This document shows, piece by piece, positions 52,482 to 62,584 of a stretch of 64,000 nucleotides of DNA; positions within the stretch are counted from its first letter, which is position 1; every line of letters starts with the position of its first letter. This DNA comes from Panulirus ornatus (taxonomy: Eukaryota; Arthropoda; Malacostraca; Decapoda; Palinuridae): contig NC_092271.1 of the NCBI RefSeq assembly GCF_036320965.1, positions 13,659,596-13,723,595 on the forward strand, read 5' to 3'. The notes under the pieces were generated by a model, which saw only the letters and a program-made list of their open reading frames with translations, was not told where the DNA came from and did no database searches. Both the position numbers and the translations under genes were made by a program.

Positions 52482-54700
52482 AGGGCAAATGAGGGTTGGG
52501 GTGAGAGAGAGTATCATTAAATTTTAGGGAGAATAAAAAGATGTTTTGGAAGGAGGTAAATAAAGTGTGTAAGACAAGAAAACAAATGGGAACATCGGTG
52601 ATGGGGGCTAATGGGGAGGTGATAACAAGTAGTGGTGATGTGAGAAGGAGATAGAGTGAATATTTTGAAGGTTTGTTGAATATGTTAGATGATAGAGCGG
52701 CAGATATAGGGTGGTTTGGTCAAGGTGGTGTGCGAAGTGAGAGGGTTAGGGAAAATGATTTGGTAACAGAGAAGAGGTAGTAAAAGCTTTGCAGAAGATG
52801 AAAGCTGGCAAGGCAGCTGGTTTGGATGGTATTGCAGTGGAATTTATTAAAAAAGGGGGTGACTATTGTTGACTGGTTGGTAAGGATATTCAATGTATGT
52901 ATGACTCATGGTGAGGTGCCTAAGGATTGGCAGAATGCATGCATAGTGCCATTGTACAAAGGCAAAGGGGATAAAGGTGAGTGTTCAAATTACAGAGGTA
53001 TAAGTTTGTTGAGTAGTCCTGGGAAATTATATGGGAGGGTATTGATTGAAAGGGTGAAGGCATGTACAGAGCATCAGATTGGGGAAGAGCATTGTGGTTC
53101 CAGAAGTGGTAGAAGATGTGTGGATCAGGTGTTTGCTTTGAAGAATGTATGTGAGAAATACTTAGAAAAGCAAATGGATTTGTATGTAGCATTTATGGAT
53201 CTGGAGAGGGCATATGATAAGAGTTGATAGAGATGCTCTGTGGAAGGTATTAAGAATATATGGTGTGGGAGGCAAGTTGTTAGAAGCAGTGAAAGGTTTT
53301 TATCGAGGATGTAAGGCATGTGTGCGAATGGGAAGAGAGGAAAGTGATTGGTTCTCAGTGAATGTCAGTTTGCGGCAGGGATGCATGATGTCTCCATGGT
53401 TGTTCAATTTGTTTATGGATGGGGTTGTTAGGGAAGTGAATGCAAGAGTTTTGGAGAGAGGGGCAAGTATGCAGTCTGTTGTGGATGAGAGCTTGGGAAG
53501 TGAGTCAGTTGTTGTTTGCTAATGAAACAGCGCTGGTGGCTGATTCGGGTGAGAAACTGCAGAAGCTGATGACTGAGCTTGGTAACGTGAGTGAAAGAAA
53601 AAAGCTGAGAGTAAATGTGAATAAGAGCAAGGTTATTAGGTACAGTAGGGTTGAGAGACAAGTCAACTGGGAGGTAAGTTTGAATGGAGAAAAACTGGAG
53701 GAAGTGAAGTGTTTTAGATATCTGGGAATGGATTTGGCAGCAGATGGAACCATGGAAGCAGAAGTCAGTCACAGGGTGGGGGAGGGGGAGAAAGTTCTGG
53801 GAGCATTGAAAAATGTGTGGAAGGCAAGAACATTATCTCGGAAGGCAAAAATGGGTATGTTTGAAGGAATAGTGGTTCCAACAATGTTATGTGGTTGCGA
53901 GGCGTGGGCTATAGACAGAGTTGTGCAGAGGAGGGTGGATGAGTTGGAAATGAGATGTTTGAGGACAATATGTGGTGTAAGATGGTTTGATCGAGTAAGT
54001 AATGAAAGGGTAAGAGAGATGTGTGGTAATAAAGTGTGGTTGAGAGAGCACAAGAGGGTGCTTTGAAATGTTTGGTCACATGGAGAGAATTAGTGAGGAA
54101 AGATTGACAAAGAGGATATATGTGTCTGAGGTGGAGGGAACGAGGAGTAGTGGGAGACCAAATTGGAGGTGGAAAGATGGAGTGAAAAAGATTTTGAGCG
54201 ATCAGGGCCTGAACATGCAGGAGGGTGAAAGGCGTGCAAGGAGTAGAGTGAATTGGAACGTTGTGGTATACCATGGTTGATGTGCTGTCAATGGATTGAA
54301 CCAGGGCATGTGAAGTGTCTAGGGTAAACCATGGAAAGTTTTGTAGGGCCTGGATGTGGAAAGGAAGCTGTGGTTTCGGTGCATTATACATGATAGCTAA
54401 AAACCGAGCGTGAACGAATGTGGCCTTTGTTGTCTTTTCCTAGCGCTACCTCATGCGCATGCAGTGGGAGGGGGTTGTCATTTCATGTGTGGTGGGGTGG
54501 TGCTGGGAATGAATAAAGGCAGCAGGTATGAATTATGTACATGTGTATATATGTATATGTCTGCATATATATATATATGTATACGTTGAAATGTATAGGT
54601 ATGTATATGTGCGTGTGTGGACGTGGGCCTTTCTTTCGTCTGTTTCCTTGTACTACCTCGCTGATGCGGAAGACAGCAACAAAGTATAATAAAATACATA
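52482..54700 (+). mobile_element. RTE-A LINE, 5' truncated, long 3' UTR, antisense to TRIM37
   Basis: Begins in the linker (GGGCAAATGAGGGTTGGGG), covers the entire RT with scattered frameshifts (near 52770, 52865, 53220, 53495, 54030), a mutated motif C (LLFANETALV for LLFADDTALV, catalytic Asp lost) and the C-terminal domain (GRPNWRWKDG, RVNWNVVVYHG). The complete long 3' UTR follows, with both motif copies and a terminal CTACCTCGCTGATGCGGAAG. Fills nearly the whole intron between TRIM37 exons 54904 and 52299. Confidence 0.92.
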
Positions 54701-54903
54701 TAATTCATTTAATTTCTAAAAAAAAAAAGTTAGATCATAAGCTACCAAGCGAGGAGGATCGGGCTGGGTTGTCTGAATGTGTGCATAGCATAATACAATG
54801 TGTAAAGCATAATACAATGAAAGGCATTAATAGTCTGTTAAGTATGTATGTTATTATATTACACCAATGAAAACTGTTCACTGTAGCACTTATCATTACT
54901 TAC

Positions 54904-55149
54904 TTCAGTGTCAGACGAACTAGTAGATTGTCTTTCAGCCTCCAACTCTACAGGGTCAACACTTTTGTTAATGTGATGGTTTCTCTGAGGTTTAGTTTGT
55001 GGCAGAGGGTGTGGATGGTGTGGGTGGGAATTAATAGGATTTGGTTTTGGAGAAGCTGACTGGGGTCTCTCCACACGTGGAAAACCAGCAGGACTGTTGA
55101 CATTCTTGTTGCTGGCTACCGAATTCCGAGAAAGCTCAATTGCTATTCT
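54904..55149 (-). CDS. TRIM37: TRIM37 exon following the MATH domain
   Basis: Acceptor CCTTTCAAACAG, then in phase 0 RIAIELSRNSVASNKN, PRVERPQSASPKPNPI, HPHHPHPLPQ, and VDPVELEAERQSTSSSDTE before donor GTAAGT. The start joins the previous exon to give NNLKERIAIELSR, matching NNLKERLTIELSR of vertebrate TRIM37. 246 nt, 82 codons, phase 0 at both ends. Confidence 0.95.
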
Positions 55150-55274
55150 CTGTTTGAAAGGAATGTTACTAGTTATCTTCTTAATGAAAACAATTATCTT
55201 CAATTAATGAATTATTCCATTTAAAAGAATGGCACCTTGAAAAAAATTATACTGTGAATGATATCAAACCATAC

Positions 55275-55389
55275 CTCCTTAAGATTATTGATTTGTTGGA
55301 TATACTGGGCTTGAAGCGTTTGGAGTTGGTGAATATACCACAACTGGTCACGACACTTCTGGAAGAATGTTGGAGGCCTTACCTGAAAT
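55275..55389 (-). CDS. TRIM37: TRIM37 exon, end of MATH domain
   Basis: The first A completes Arg (CG|A), then [38 protein letters not shown], donor GTATGG. This is almost residue for residue the end of the vertebrate MATH domain and the following helix. 115 nt, phase 2 to phase 0. The first bases after the acceptor (TTATTCAATAG) read ATTTCAGGTAAGG, a juxtaposed acceptor and donor consensus inside the exon. Confidence 0.97.
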
Positions 55390-55636
55390 CTATTGAATAA
55401 CAAGAAGGTTAGCTTAAAAATCAAAATCATGATTTTTCAATAAATTATTATATCAAAAGCACTATAAGCAGACAAAGAGGCTAATCAGTTTTTCACCATG
55501 ATCATACATGATACAATGCACCAGCAAAATATAATTATCAAACAAAAATATACATGCCTCTCAAGAGTTGTTGTCCAAACACTATCCCCATCCAACAAAT
55601 GATGAAAATAATAGATTTTCAAAAAGAACTTACTTA

Positions 55637-55797
55637 TGTATTTGAACACAGACTGCTATAACAGGCTTACACTTTAATGGTCTGTAATGGTAGTTGTAAA
55701 AACTAAGTCTGAAAAATTGTTGAAACAAAGCAAGGGAGGGCCCCACAGTGAAAAACAATGGGATGGCCTTGATTAAGGCCTCAGCTGTCCGTGCTAT
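55637..55797 (-). other. Open frame with splice-like ends, doubtful cryptic exon
   Basis: A long pyrimidine tract and CTGAG precede IARTAEALIKAIPLFFTVG, then ALFQQFFRLSFYNYHY and CKPVIAVCVQIH, followed by AA and GTAAGT. The composition is protein-like. However, no entry phase from the exon at 60547 keeps it open, and the known exons join perfectly without it. Confidence 0.2.
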
Positions 55798-56061
55798 CTC
55801 AGAAAAAAAAGACAAAAATATTCAGCCAGACAATCAAGCTGGTTCTTCTTATATGACTGCAGGCTGGGATGATAACAGTATGTGTTTGCAGCTATGCTAT
55901 GTCTAAGAAATGTTTCTAAATTCCTGGTTTTTTTCTTGGTCACTGACATAAATCTGATGAGACAAAAGCCTCATAAATCATAAAGCATTCAAACATGATG
56001 AAAGGTAACTGTTAACTCCCTACATTTATTCAATAATCAATGAAGTAATAAATCTATCTAT

Positions 56062-56345
56062 CTATCTAGCTATACCTCTGAAACCTGTTCCAACTGGAAC
56101 TCCCTCACGGGGGTGGCCACGGCAATTAAGTCTCCATAATAGAAAGCTCGAGTGCTGCTTATTAGCCTTTAGTGCCCCAATTTAGTGCCACTGGCAGAGG
56201 GCCACTCTGGTGTAGGGTTTGTAGTGGGTTTTTCCAAATCCTTCTACTGACTACTACTGCCTAATGCCCTACCTACTACGTCTACCGAATGTTTCTACCT
56301 AAATGTTCCCACCATTCTTTATGTAACACTCAAAAATCACCATAG
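56062..56345 (-). repeat. R2 repeat, copy 5 (partial)
   Basis: + strand ACTCCCTCACGGGGGTGGCC, TTTAGTGCCACTGGCAGAGG, CCACTCTGGTGTAGGG, and CTACTACTGCCTAATGCCC with further CTACC-type units. Confidence 0.75.
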
Positions 56346-56584
56346 CATTTTACTTGAACTGAAGGTTTACATTAAAGCTGCTTTTCTTCTTCGTCTCATG
56401 CTCTATGTATAATGAGAGCATGTTCTCTTATCTCCAGTGGATTTCTAACCGTTGTAGTTACACTGGCAGACAGTGGAAAAGTGGACCACAGCACTTTGAA
56501 TTTTCTCTGTAATCTTCTGTACGTTGCTTATTGTAGATTCACCCAGGCTGTAACCGAGCCAAAGTGCTGATGCTACCTATCTAA

Positions 56585-57050
56585 ATCAGAACGTCACAAG
56601 ATTTCTAGCTTCGTTTCTAAGGTTAGAGAGGTTCTCTTTTGTTTGACTGCTGGTTATAAGGTAGATGTTGTTGGACGTTTGAATGCCATACTAACAAATA
56701 CAGCAGGTTCCAGGAAAACTGCATTAGCAGGTATGCCCAAATTGCAAAGGTGGCTCAGATCCACACACAACAGTGGTAACTTCAAGACTGACCCATAATG
56801 ACACAACCTCAACAGCATCAGCGTGTCATAAGATTTGTAGCTTCACATCAAAGGTCAGAGAGGTTCTCTTCCATTTAACTGATGACCCTATGGCAGGAGA
56901 TGTTGTTGGACATATGGATGACATATTTACAAACACAAACACAGTGAGTTGTAGGAAAATCACATTGGTAGGTATATACCGACTCAAATCGTACAAGTAG
57001 CACATATTCACAAACAAATATGTTAACTGTAAAACTGACCTGCTGGTGGG
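56585..57050 (+). pseudogene. Diverged 232-bp tandem duplication with coding-like conservation
   Basis: Two units start at about 56593 and 56825. In one common frame they read HKISSFVSKVREVLFCLT and HKICSFTSKVREVLFHLT, then DVVGRLNAILTNT and DVVGHMDDIFTNT, then RKTALAG and RKITLVG. Length differences between units inside this span are multiples of three. Stops interrupt outside it. I do not recognise the domain; it could be a decayed exon or gene fragment with internal protein repeats, or an old mobile-element part. Confidence 0.5.
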
Positions 57051-60000
57051 AATGAGGCACATTCTAATCAGGAATCACACTCACTTTCTACTGTATACAC
57101 ATTCTAGAATATTTTCCCTGCTTTTAAATATTTGACATAAAGGAAATACTAATATATGTAAGCAAATAAGAACTGCTAAATGCCTCAACCTTCTTCAGCT
57201 TGGTGATATCATAAACAGTCATCACACCAACAATGAATTCCTTCATAAGTGCAGCAGCAGACTCGCACTAAGTCAGCCTCTTACACAGCTTCATCTTCAT
57301 TTCCAGCCATGAGACATTCCTTTTACGATTTGTATGAGACACAGACAGCTTTGAAGGGCTGTCAAGCAATTGCTGACAATGCTTGGAAGAGGCCATGGTC
57401 CATAATATTAACCAAAGGTGCACAAAATACACAAATGTGCAAGATCAGCACATAAGACCATGCCAGATAGCATATAGGATATGGTAAATAACTAATTAAA
57501 CATCATTTATCACCTTTCCATTAGTATGAGAATAAAAACCATTAACCCTTACATCAGGCATAAGCCACACCCCAGCAACTGACAGCAGAGGCAGATGAAA
57601 CATTTCAAGTCTGGATTATCTAAACCTCCTATTTTCCAAAAAAACAAAACTTATCCTAGATTTGCCTTGACTCCAGGTGATGCTGGAGATTTATGAAAAT
57701 GTAAACTATATACTTACCAGAAAATGAGAAGATTGTAATCTATGTAAATACCCATAATACATTTACCTAATAATGAGATGAACTCTCTGGATTAAAAATT
57801 AAAGGTTAACAATGGGATGGAGAACATATCTATACATGAAGTGATTTCAGAATCTAGCAACAATCAAAAGGTACTAATTCTAGTACACATGGTTTAATAT
57901 CTAACTGCACCTCCCAATTAATTGAGGTGAGGGAGCACACAGAATCAACAACAAAAATGGCCTTACTTGCACACATCCAGTTTCTAACTGTTATGTATAA
58001 TTCACCAAAACTGAATGCAACAGCAATCCACTTGGGACATTAGAACTAAATGCAATCATTTCATACTATTCTATGAAAAATAAAATCATTTAGTGATCTA
58101 AACTTCCTCATGTCTGACATAAATGCATTGCCCTGCCTGCTTCATATCTCCAGAAAATTTAGAAATATTAAACACCCAAGTAGGGCCAAAAAACATCACA
58201 AACAAAGCAATATTTTTAGTTAAATCTTCCTTACCAACCACTCAAGCCACTCTAAAAGACTCAAAAATTTTAAGTTTACAATTTTTCTTTAGGACATAAA
58301 TGGAAAGTTCTGGTTTAAACTGAATACTGTCCTTATATATTCCTCTCATACACAATTCTGAGGACAGAGACCGAGTATCCTGATTAATTAATTTCGTGGG
58401 CAGATCCGATACTACTTTAATAATCGGTTACTGCAAATGAATACTGTAATTACATACTCCTCTCATACAAAATCAGAAAGGCAAAACAGACTGTCCTAAT
58501 TAACTGATTTCATGAGTAGAGTCAATACTACTCAATATACTGCAGAGTAACCCCTTTAAAATGTATCGCATCTTAAGCTTGGATTCTGTAAACAAGTATG
58601 TACAGCAATCTAACCTTGAGATTAACACAATTACTCTCAAGCATTTCTGACTATGGAATACTTATATCTCCCCTTAAAAATATTGCCTGAGAAGCTGAAA
58701 AACCAAAATGTCAAGTAAAAGGTTTGACACTAATGAAATACTATATCCTCTGATACCCAACTATGAATCTTCAGAAATCAAAACTGAACAATGTTCTTGC
58801 ATTGACGATAAAGACTGGAAACCATGAAGTGGCTAAAAAATATGATCTTAACATAAAAAAGAACATACCACATGGAAACATGCTCAAATTTCAATTAAAA
58901 CATTTCTTTTAAAGAATGATTACTAATAAAAGGGGGGAACAGGTAAAATAAACTGACATCTGGCAATTACAGCTTTTAACTGGAACTTCAACTAATACTC
59001 CTGATAAATGAACAAACATGGAGACAAGATCTTTTACTTTACAGTACATGGATACATATAAAATGGAATCTAATCTTTAAGTATTCATACAACTACATAA
59101 TGGTATATCTCCATCTGTCCACAGGTGATGCGAATCTAGCAAAGTCATCTATTCACATACATCAGTCTCCCTAGAACATTTATGCAAAGGACTCCTTATA
59201 GGCCTCCACCTCCTTTGACATACTAGAGCTCAAGAACTGCTTATCAGTATTCTAAACAAACTGTGTAACAGCACAGATAAAAACATGAAATGCTAGAAAA
59301 TTCTGATTAATTTCTCCTTTTTTTAATATATCCCTACAAACTCAAGTGAAATGAAAATGTCAAGCTTCAAACTTGGAAGAAAAAGATCTGTCAAGAGATT
59401 AATCACACAATGCGAGGACAAATGACATGAACTGATCCTCAACATAATTAGAATTTATACTAACTTGATCCATCAAAGCTGAAAAATCTTTTGGAACTGT
59501 CATATCAAACACTTCAAAATAGTGTCTTACTGTTATATGATTCTTTTTGCAACTTCACTATCTTGAAGGAACATACCACATGGAAACATGCTCAGATTTC
59601 AATTAAAACTTTTCTTTTAAAGATTGATTGAAAAATCAATATAAACTGACACAGTACCACATACTTGTACCATCTTCCCAAATGCATTATGGGGAACAAA
59701 AAAAGTTAAGATTTCCAGTAATATCATCACCAGATCCAGTCTTTTAAGTTTCCAGTGATTCCCTGTCATACACATCTGATTACATCTGCCCCATCATTTA
59801 GTGAGGCTAATTAATTTTTCATGTGTAATCAATCCTCAATCAGGGCCTTGTACCTTTCCAACCAATAATGAAAGGCTTTCTAGCACTCTGTTGACACATA
59901 AGTCATCAGTGATGAGTAATAAATGATGTGCTAATTCAACTTCTTCCCATCTAATGTAGTAAACTCATTATAAAAGAGTCCAATAGCAGGTTATGCATAA

Positions 60001-60546
60001 CCCATCTTCATTCAGGGGCTTGTCCTTTAATGGTTAATAATGACAGAAGTTATGTCCTAAGTAAAAGTTTTCTAATAGAGTGCTCGTTTATGCTTCAATC
60101 ATTAGTGCTGATCCAAATGATTCTTCCTACCTGATGCTGTAGCCTTATCAAGAAAATGTGGAAACATAAGATGACCTTTCTATATGCTTTACTGATTCAT
60201 CATAGTAGTCCTGTATCATCATATCAGTATGATAACTCATTACTATAAAAGAAAAATATCAATTCAATGTTTTCATCAAGAAAAGGGTGCTATTACACTA
60301 AACATAGGTTGAGATGTGTATTTAAAGACTGTATGGACCTAATCCTGCCCAATGACACTGGGAATGAAGTAATGCTCATAAGCAAGTAGAGAGAGAAATT
60401 GTATCAATGACTTTAAACACATTTACACTGTATATGTAAAAAAAAAAAAAAAAATCAGTATAAAAAACACAATATTAAAGAAATTTTTCAGTCATCATTA
60501 TGCTTCTCCCATAGAAATATCTCTACAAAGAACATAAGCCACTTAC
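57051..60546. other. TRIM37 intron without recognised gene or LINE; old local duplications
   Basis: AT-rich. Three old duplications are visible: a tandem pair of about 118 bp at about 58318-58550 (GAATACTGT, TCCTCTCATACA, then CTGATTAATTAATTTCGTGG against CTAATTAACTGATTTCATGA); a dispersed pair of about 60 bp (GAACATACCACATGGAAACA at 58861 and 59569); and a weaker pair at about 59830 and 60005 (CAGGGCCTTGT against CAGGGGCTTGT). A 68-codon frame at 57249-57455 has no support. Confidence 0.5.
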
Positions 60547-60726
60547 CGAAGTATAAGCGTATCTGTTTCTGTATTAAGGTACCCTTCATTTGCAAGGAGA
60601 TCAAGACGGAAGAATCTGTTATAACCCCAGCACTCGCCTACTTCAAAATCAGAGGCAAATTCTCGGACAATATTTTTACTAGCATCTCTTGAGCCTTGGT
60701 GAATCATTTCCACTCTATATTCATAC
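60547..60726 (-). CDS. TRIM37: TRIM37 exon, core of MATH domain
   Basis: Acceptor TATATTTCATCAG; G completes Lys, then [38 protein letters not shown] and [22 protein letters not shown] ending CG, donor [29 protein letters not shown] is the diagnostic TRIM37 MATH stretch. 180 nt, phase 2 in and 2 out. Confidence 0.98.
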
Positions 60727-60777
60727 CTGATGAAATATAGTTGTGTAAGCATTATGAAAATCTTAAATGCTATGTCA

Positions 60778-60875
60778 AGAAACAAGTTTGTATGAAAAGC
60801 ATTACAAAGATAACAAGAAACAAGTTTGTATGAAAAGCATTACAAAGATAACAAGTTTGTATGAAAAGCAATAAA
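60778..60875. repeat. Three-unit minisatellite in TRIM37 intron
   Basis: Units of about 40, 30 and 25 bp built on ACAAGTTTGTATGAAAAGCA followed by TTACAAAGATA. They lie only about 45 bp from the donor of the next exon and nearly fill a 193-bp intron. Confidence 0.85.
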
Positions 60876-60918
60876 ACTGTCATGTAGTTCACTTTATGAA
60901 CACAAAGATATGTTCTCA

Positions 60919-61050
<132 letters not shown>

Positions 61051-61269
61051 TCAATTGTACTGACAAGACTTGAGATCTGCAGATTTACCAACACCACAAC
61101 CATTAATACAAGGGTACTTTAGTCAAAAGTATGAGTGACCACTACAATTAATGAATTACTGGTTAACATATGGATAAATGCTCTAGACTTAAATTCATTA
61201 TAAAGTCAATCTCTAGATTTTTCTGGGAGTTTTTCTTACACAAATATTTGGTATTTTCTGCTGGCATGC

Positions 61270-61342
61270 AACTGACACCATCCTTTGTCTGTTCCTTATG
61301 CTACCTTGCTACACAGAAAACAGCAAACAAATATGAAAAAAT
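61270..61342 (+). mobile_element. Decayed RTE-A 3' tail fragment
   Basis: TTTGTCTGTTCCTTATGCTA, CCTTGCTACACAG, AAAACAGCAAACAAATATGA: the last 60-70 bp of RTE-A with a damaged hairpin. Confidence 0.6.
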
Positions 61343-62584
61343 GCTTCACTGGAGAATACCTGGGAATAAATTTCACAAAGTTGCAGTAACTTGATACTGA
61401 TCAGCAATGTGATTTATGTGAACATTACTTATAAAAAATCCTTTCTTTTTCTTTTTTAGTTGAACCCTCCTTTCTTTTTTATTACTAAACCCCCTGTAGC
61501 CTGTAATAGGACTACTAACACTGATGACAAGGATAACAAGAAAAAATAAGCAAACCTTTGGTTATGTAATACTATATAATAATACATTATCTTGGAGTTA
61601 AAGTATCCATAAATCTATTTTTATCATTACTCTATTTGCAATCTACTGGGTTAGATCAGGTATACTCAGCTTCCATAACATCACTTACGCATAACTTCAA
61701 TCCATCCTAGGTGTGTTTGAGTGAAACATGAACTTCCACAATCATATTGGTAAATGTGCGTCTTACATTTTTGTTATAAATGCTTAGTTGATTTGGAGAA
61801 ATGTGGCCAGGTCCTCCATTCATACCAGCTTTGTACACAACATACTTCCATTACATCTGATCCCCTATCATTCCTCAAGCATCTTAGTATAAATTATATC
61901 TCTCTTCCCCTTCCCCATTTTCCCCCTTTTATCTATTCAATTTTATACATCATATGGATATCCAATCATTTTATTCTTTTTCTATATCTGATATACTGAG
62001 GCAGACTTTGCAGTACATATCACAATATTCATTTTAATAGCTAAGCAAGGCAATTTTTCCTTACTTTCACTGAAATGGCAATTCTCAGGAAGGATACTTT
62101 AAAGGACCAGGGATGGAGATATGAAAAATAATTACATATATACCTGTGACTGGCATCACAAAGCAGCAAGAGTGAAAACAGGCATAAAATGGTACATAAA
62201 GGTACTGTATTTATTATACTATACTACTATATACATGATTTGTACCCGCTTCTGCTACTGTATGTAGTTCTGCATACGGCATATACATGTAGGAAAGTTA
62301 AGGTAATAAAAATAACTCACTCCAACTGAAAGGGAATCCCCCCTCCCAGTGATTTATACAGTAGAATGGTTTTTTTTTTTGTTTGTTTTTTGGGGAGGGG
62401 AGTTGCCCAAACTTTTAATGCAAAAAAATTTCCCTTCATTTAAGATTTGTTTACAAACAATTCCTTGGTTTATTTGCAAAATAAACAATTATACTTTCCA
62501 ATTCCCTTTAGTTCTTAATCCATCTGTTTTTTCCTTTGGAAAATCAAAGAAGTCCTTCCTCTTTTTTCCTTATCTTTACTCTTA
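61343..62584. other. TRIM37 intron, no recognised feature
   Basis: AT-rich intronic DNA with poly-T and poly-A tracts. Searched by eye on the - strand for the next upstream TRIM37 exon (coiled coil to MATH link) without success. Confidence 0.45.

Noticed and set aside
55637..55797. Possible extra TRIM37 exon with good splice-like ends
   Set aside because: All entry phases from the upstream exon give an early stop, and the flanking known exons join directly to a perfectly conserved MATH sequence.
57190..57300. - strand phrase EFIVGVMTVYDITKLKK as a possible enzyme fragment (MoaC-like TVYD)
   Set aside because: Only about 20 residues, no further conserved positions, and stops nearby.
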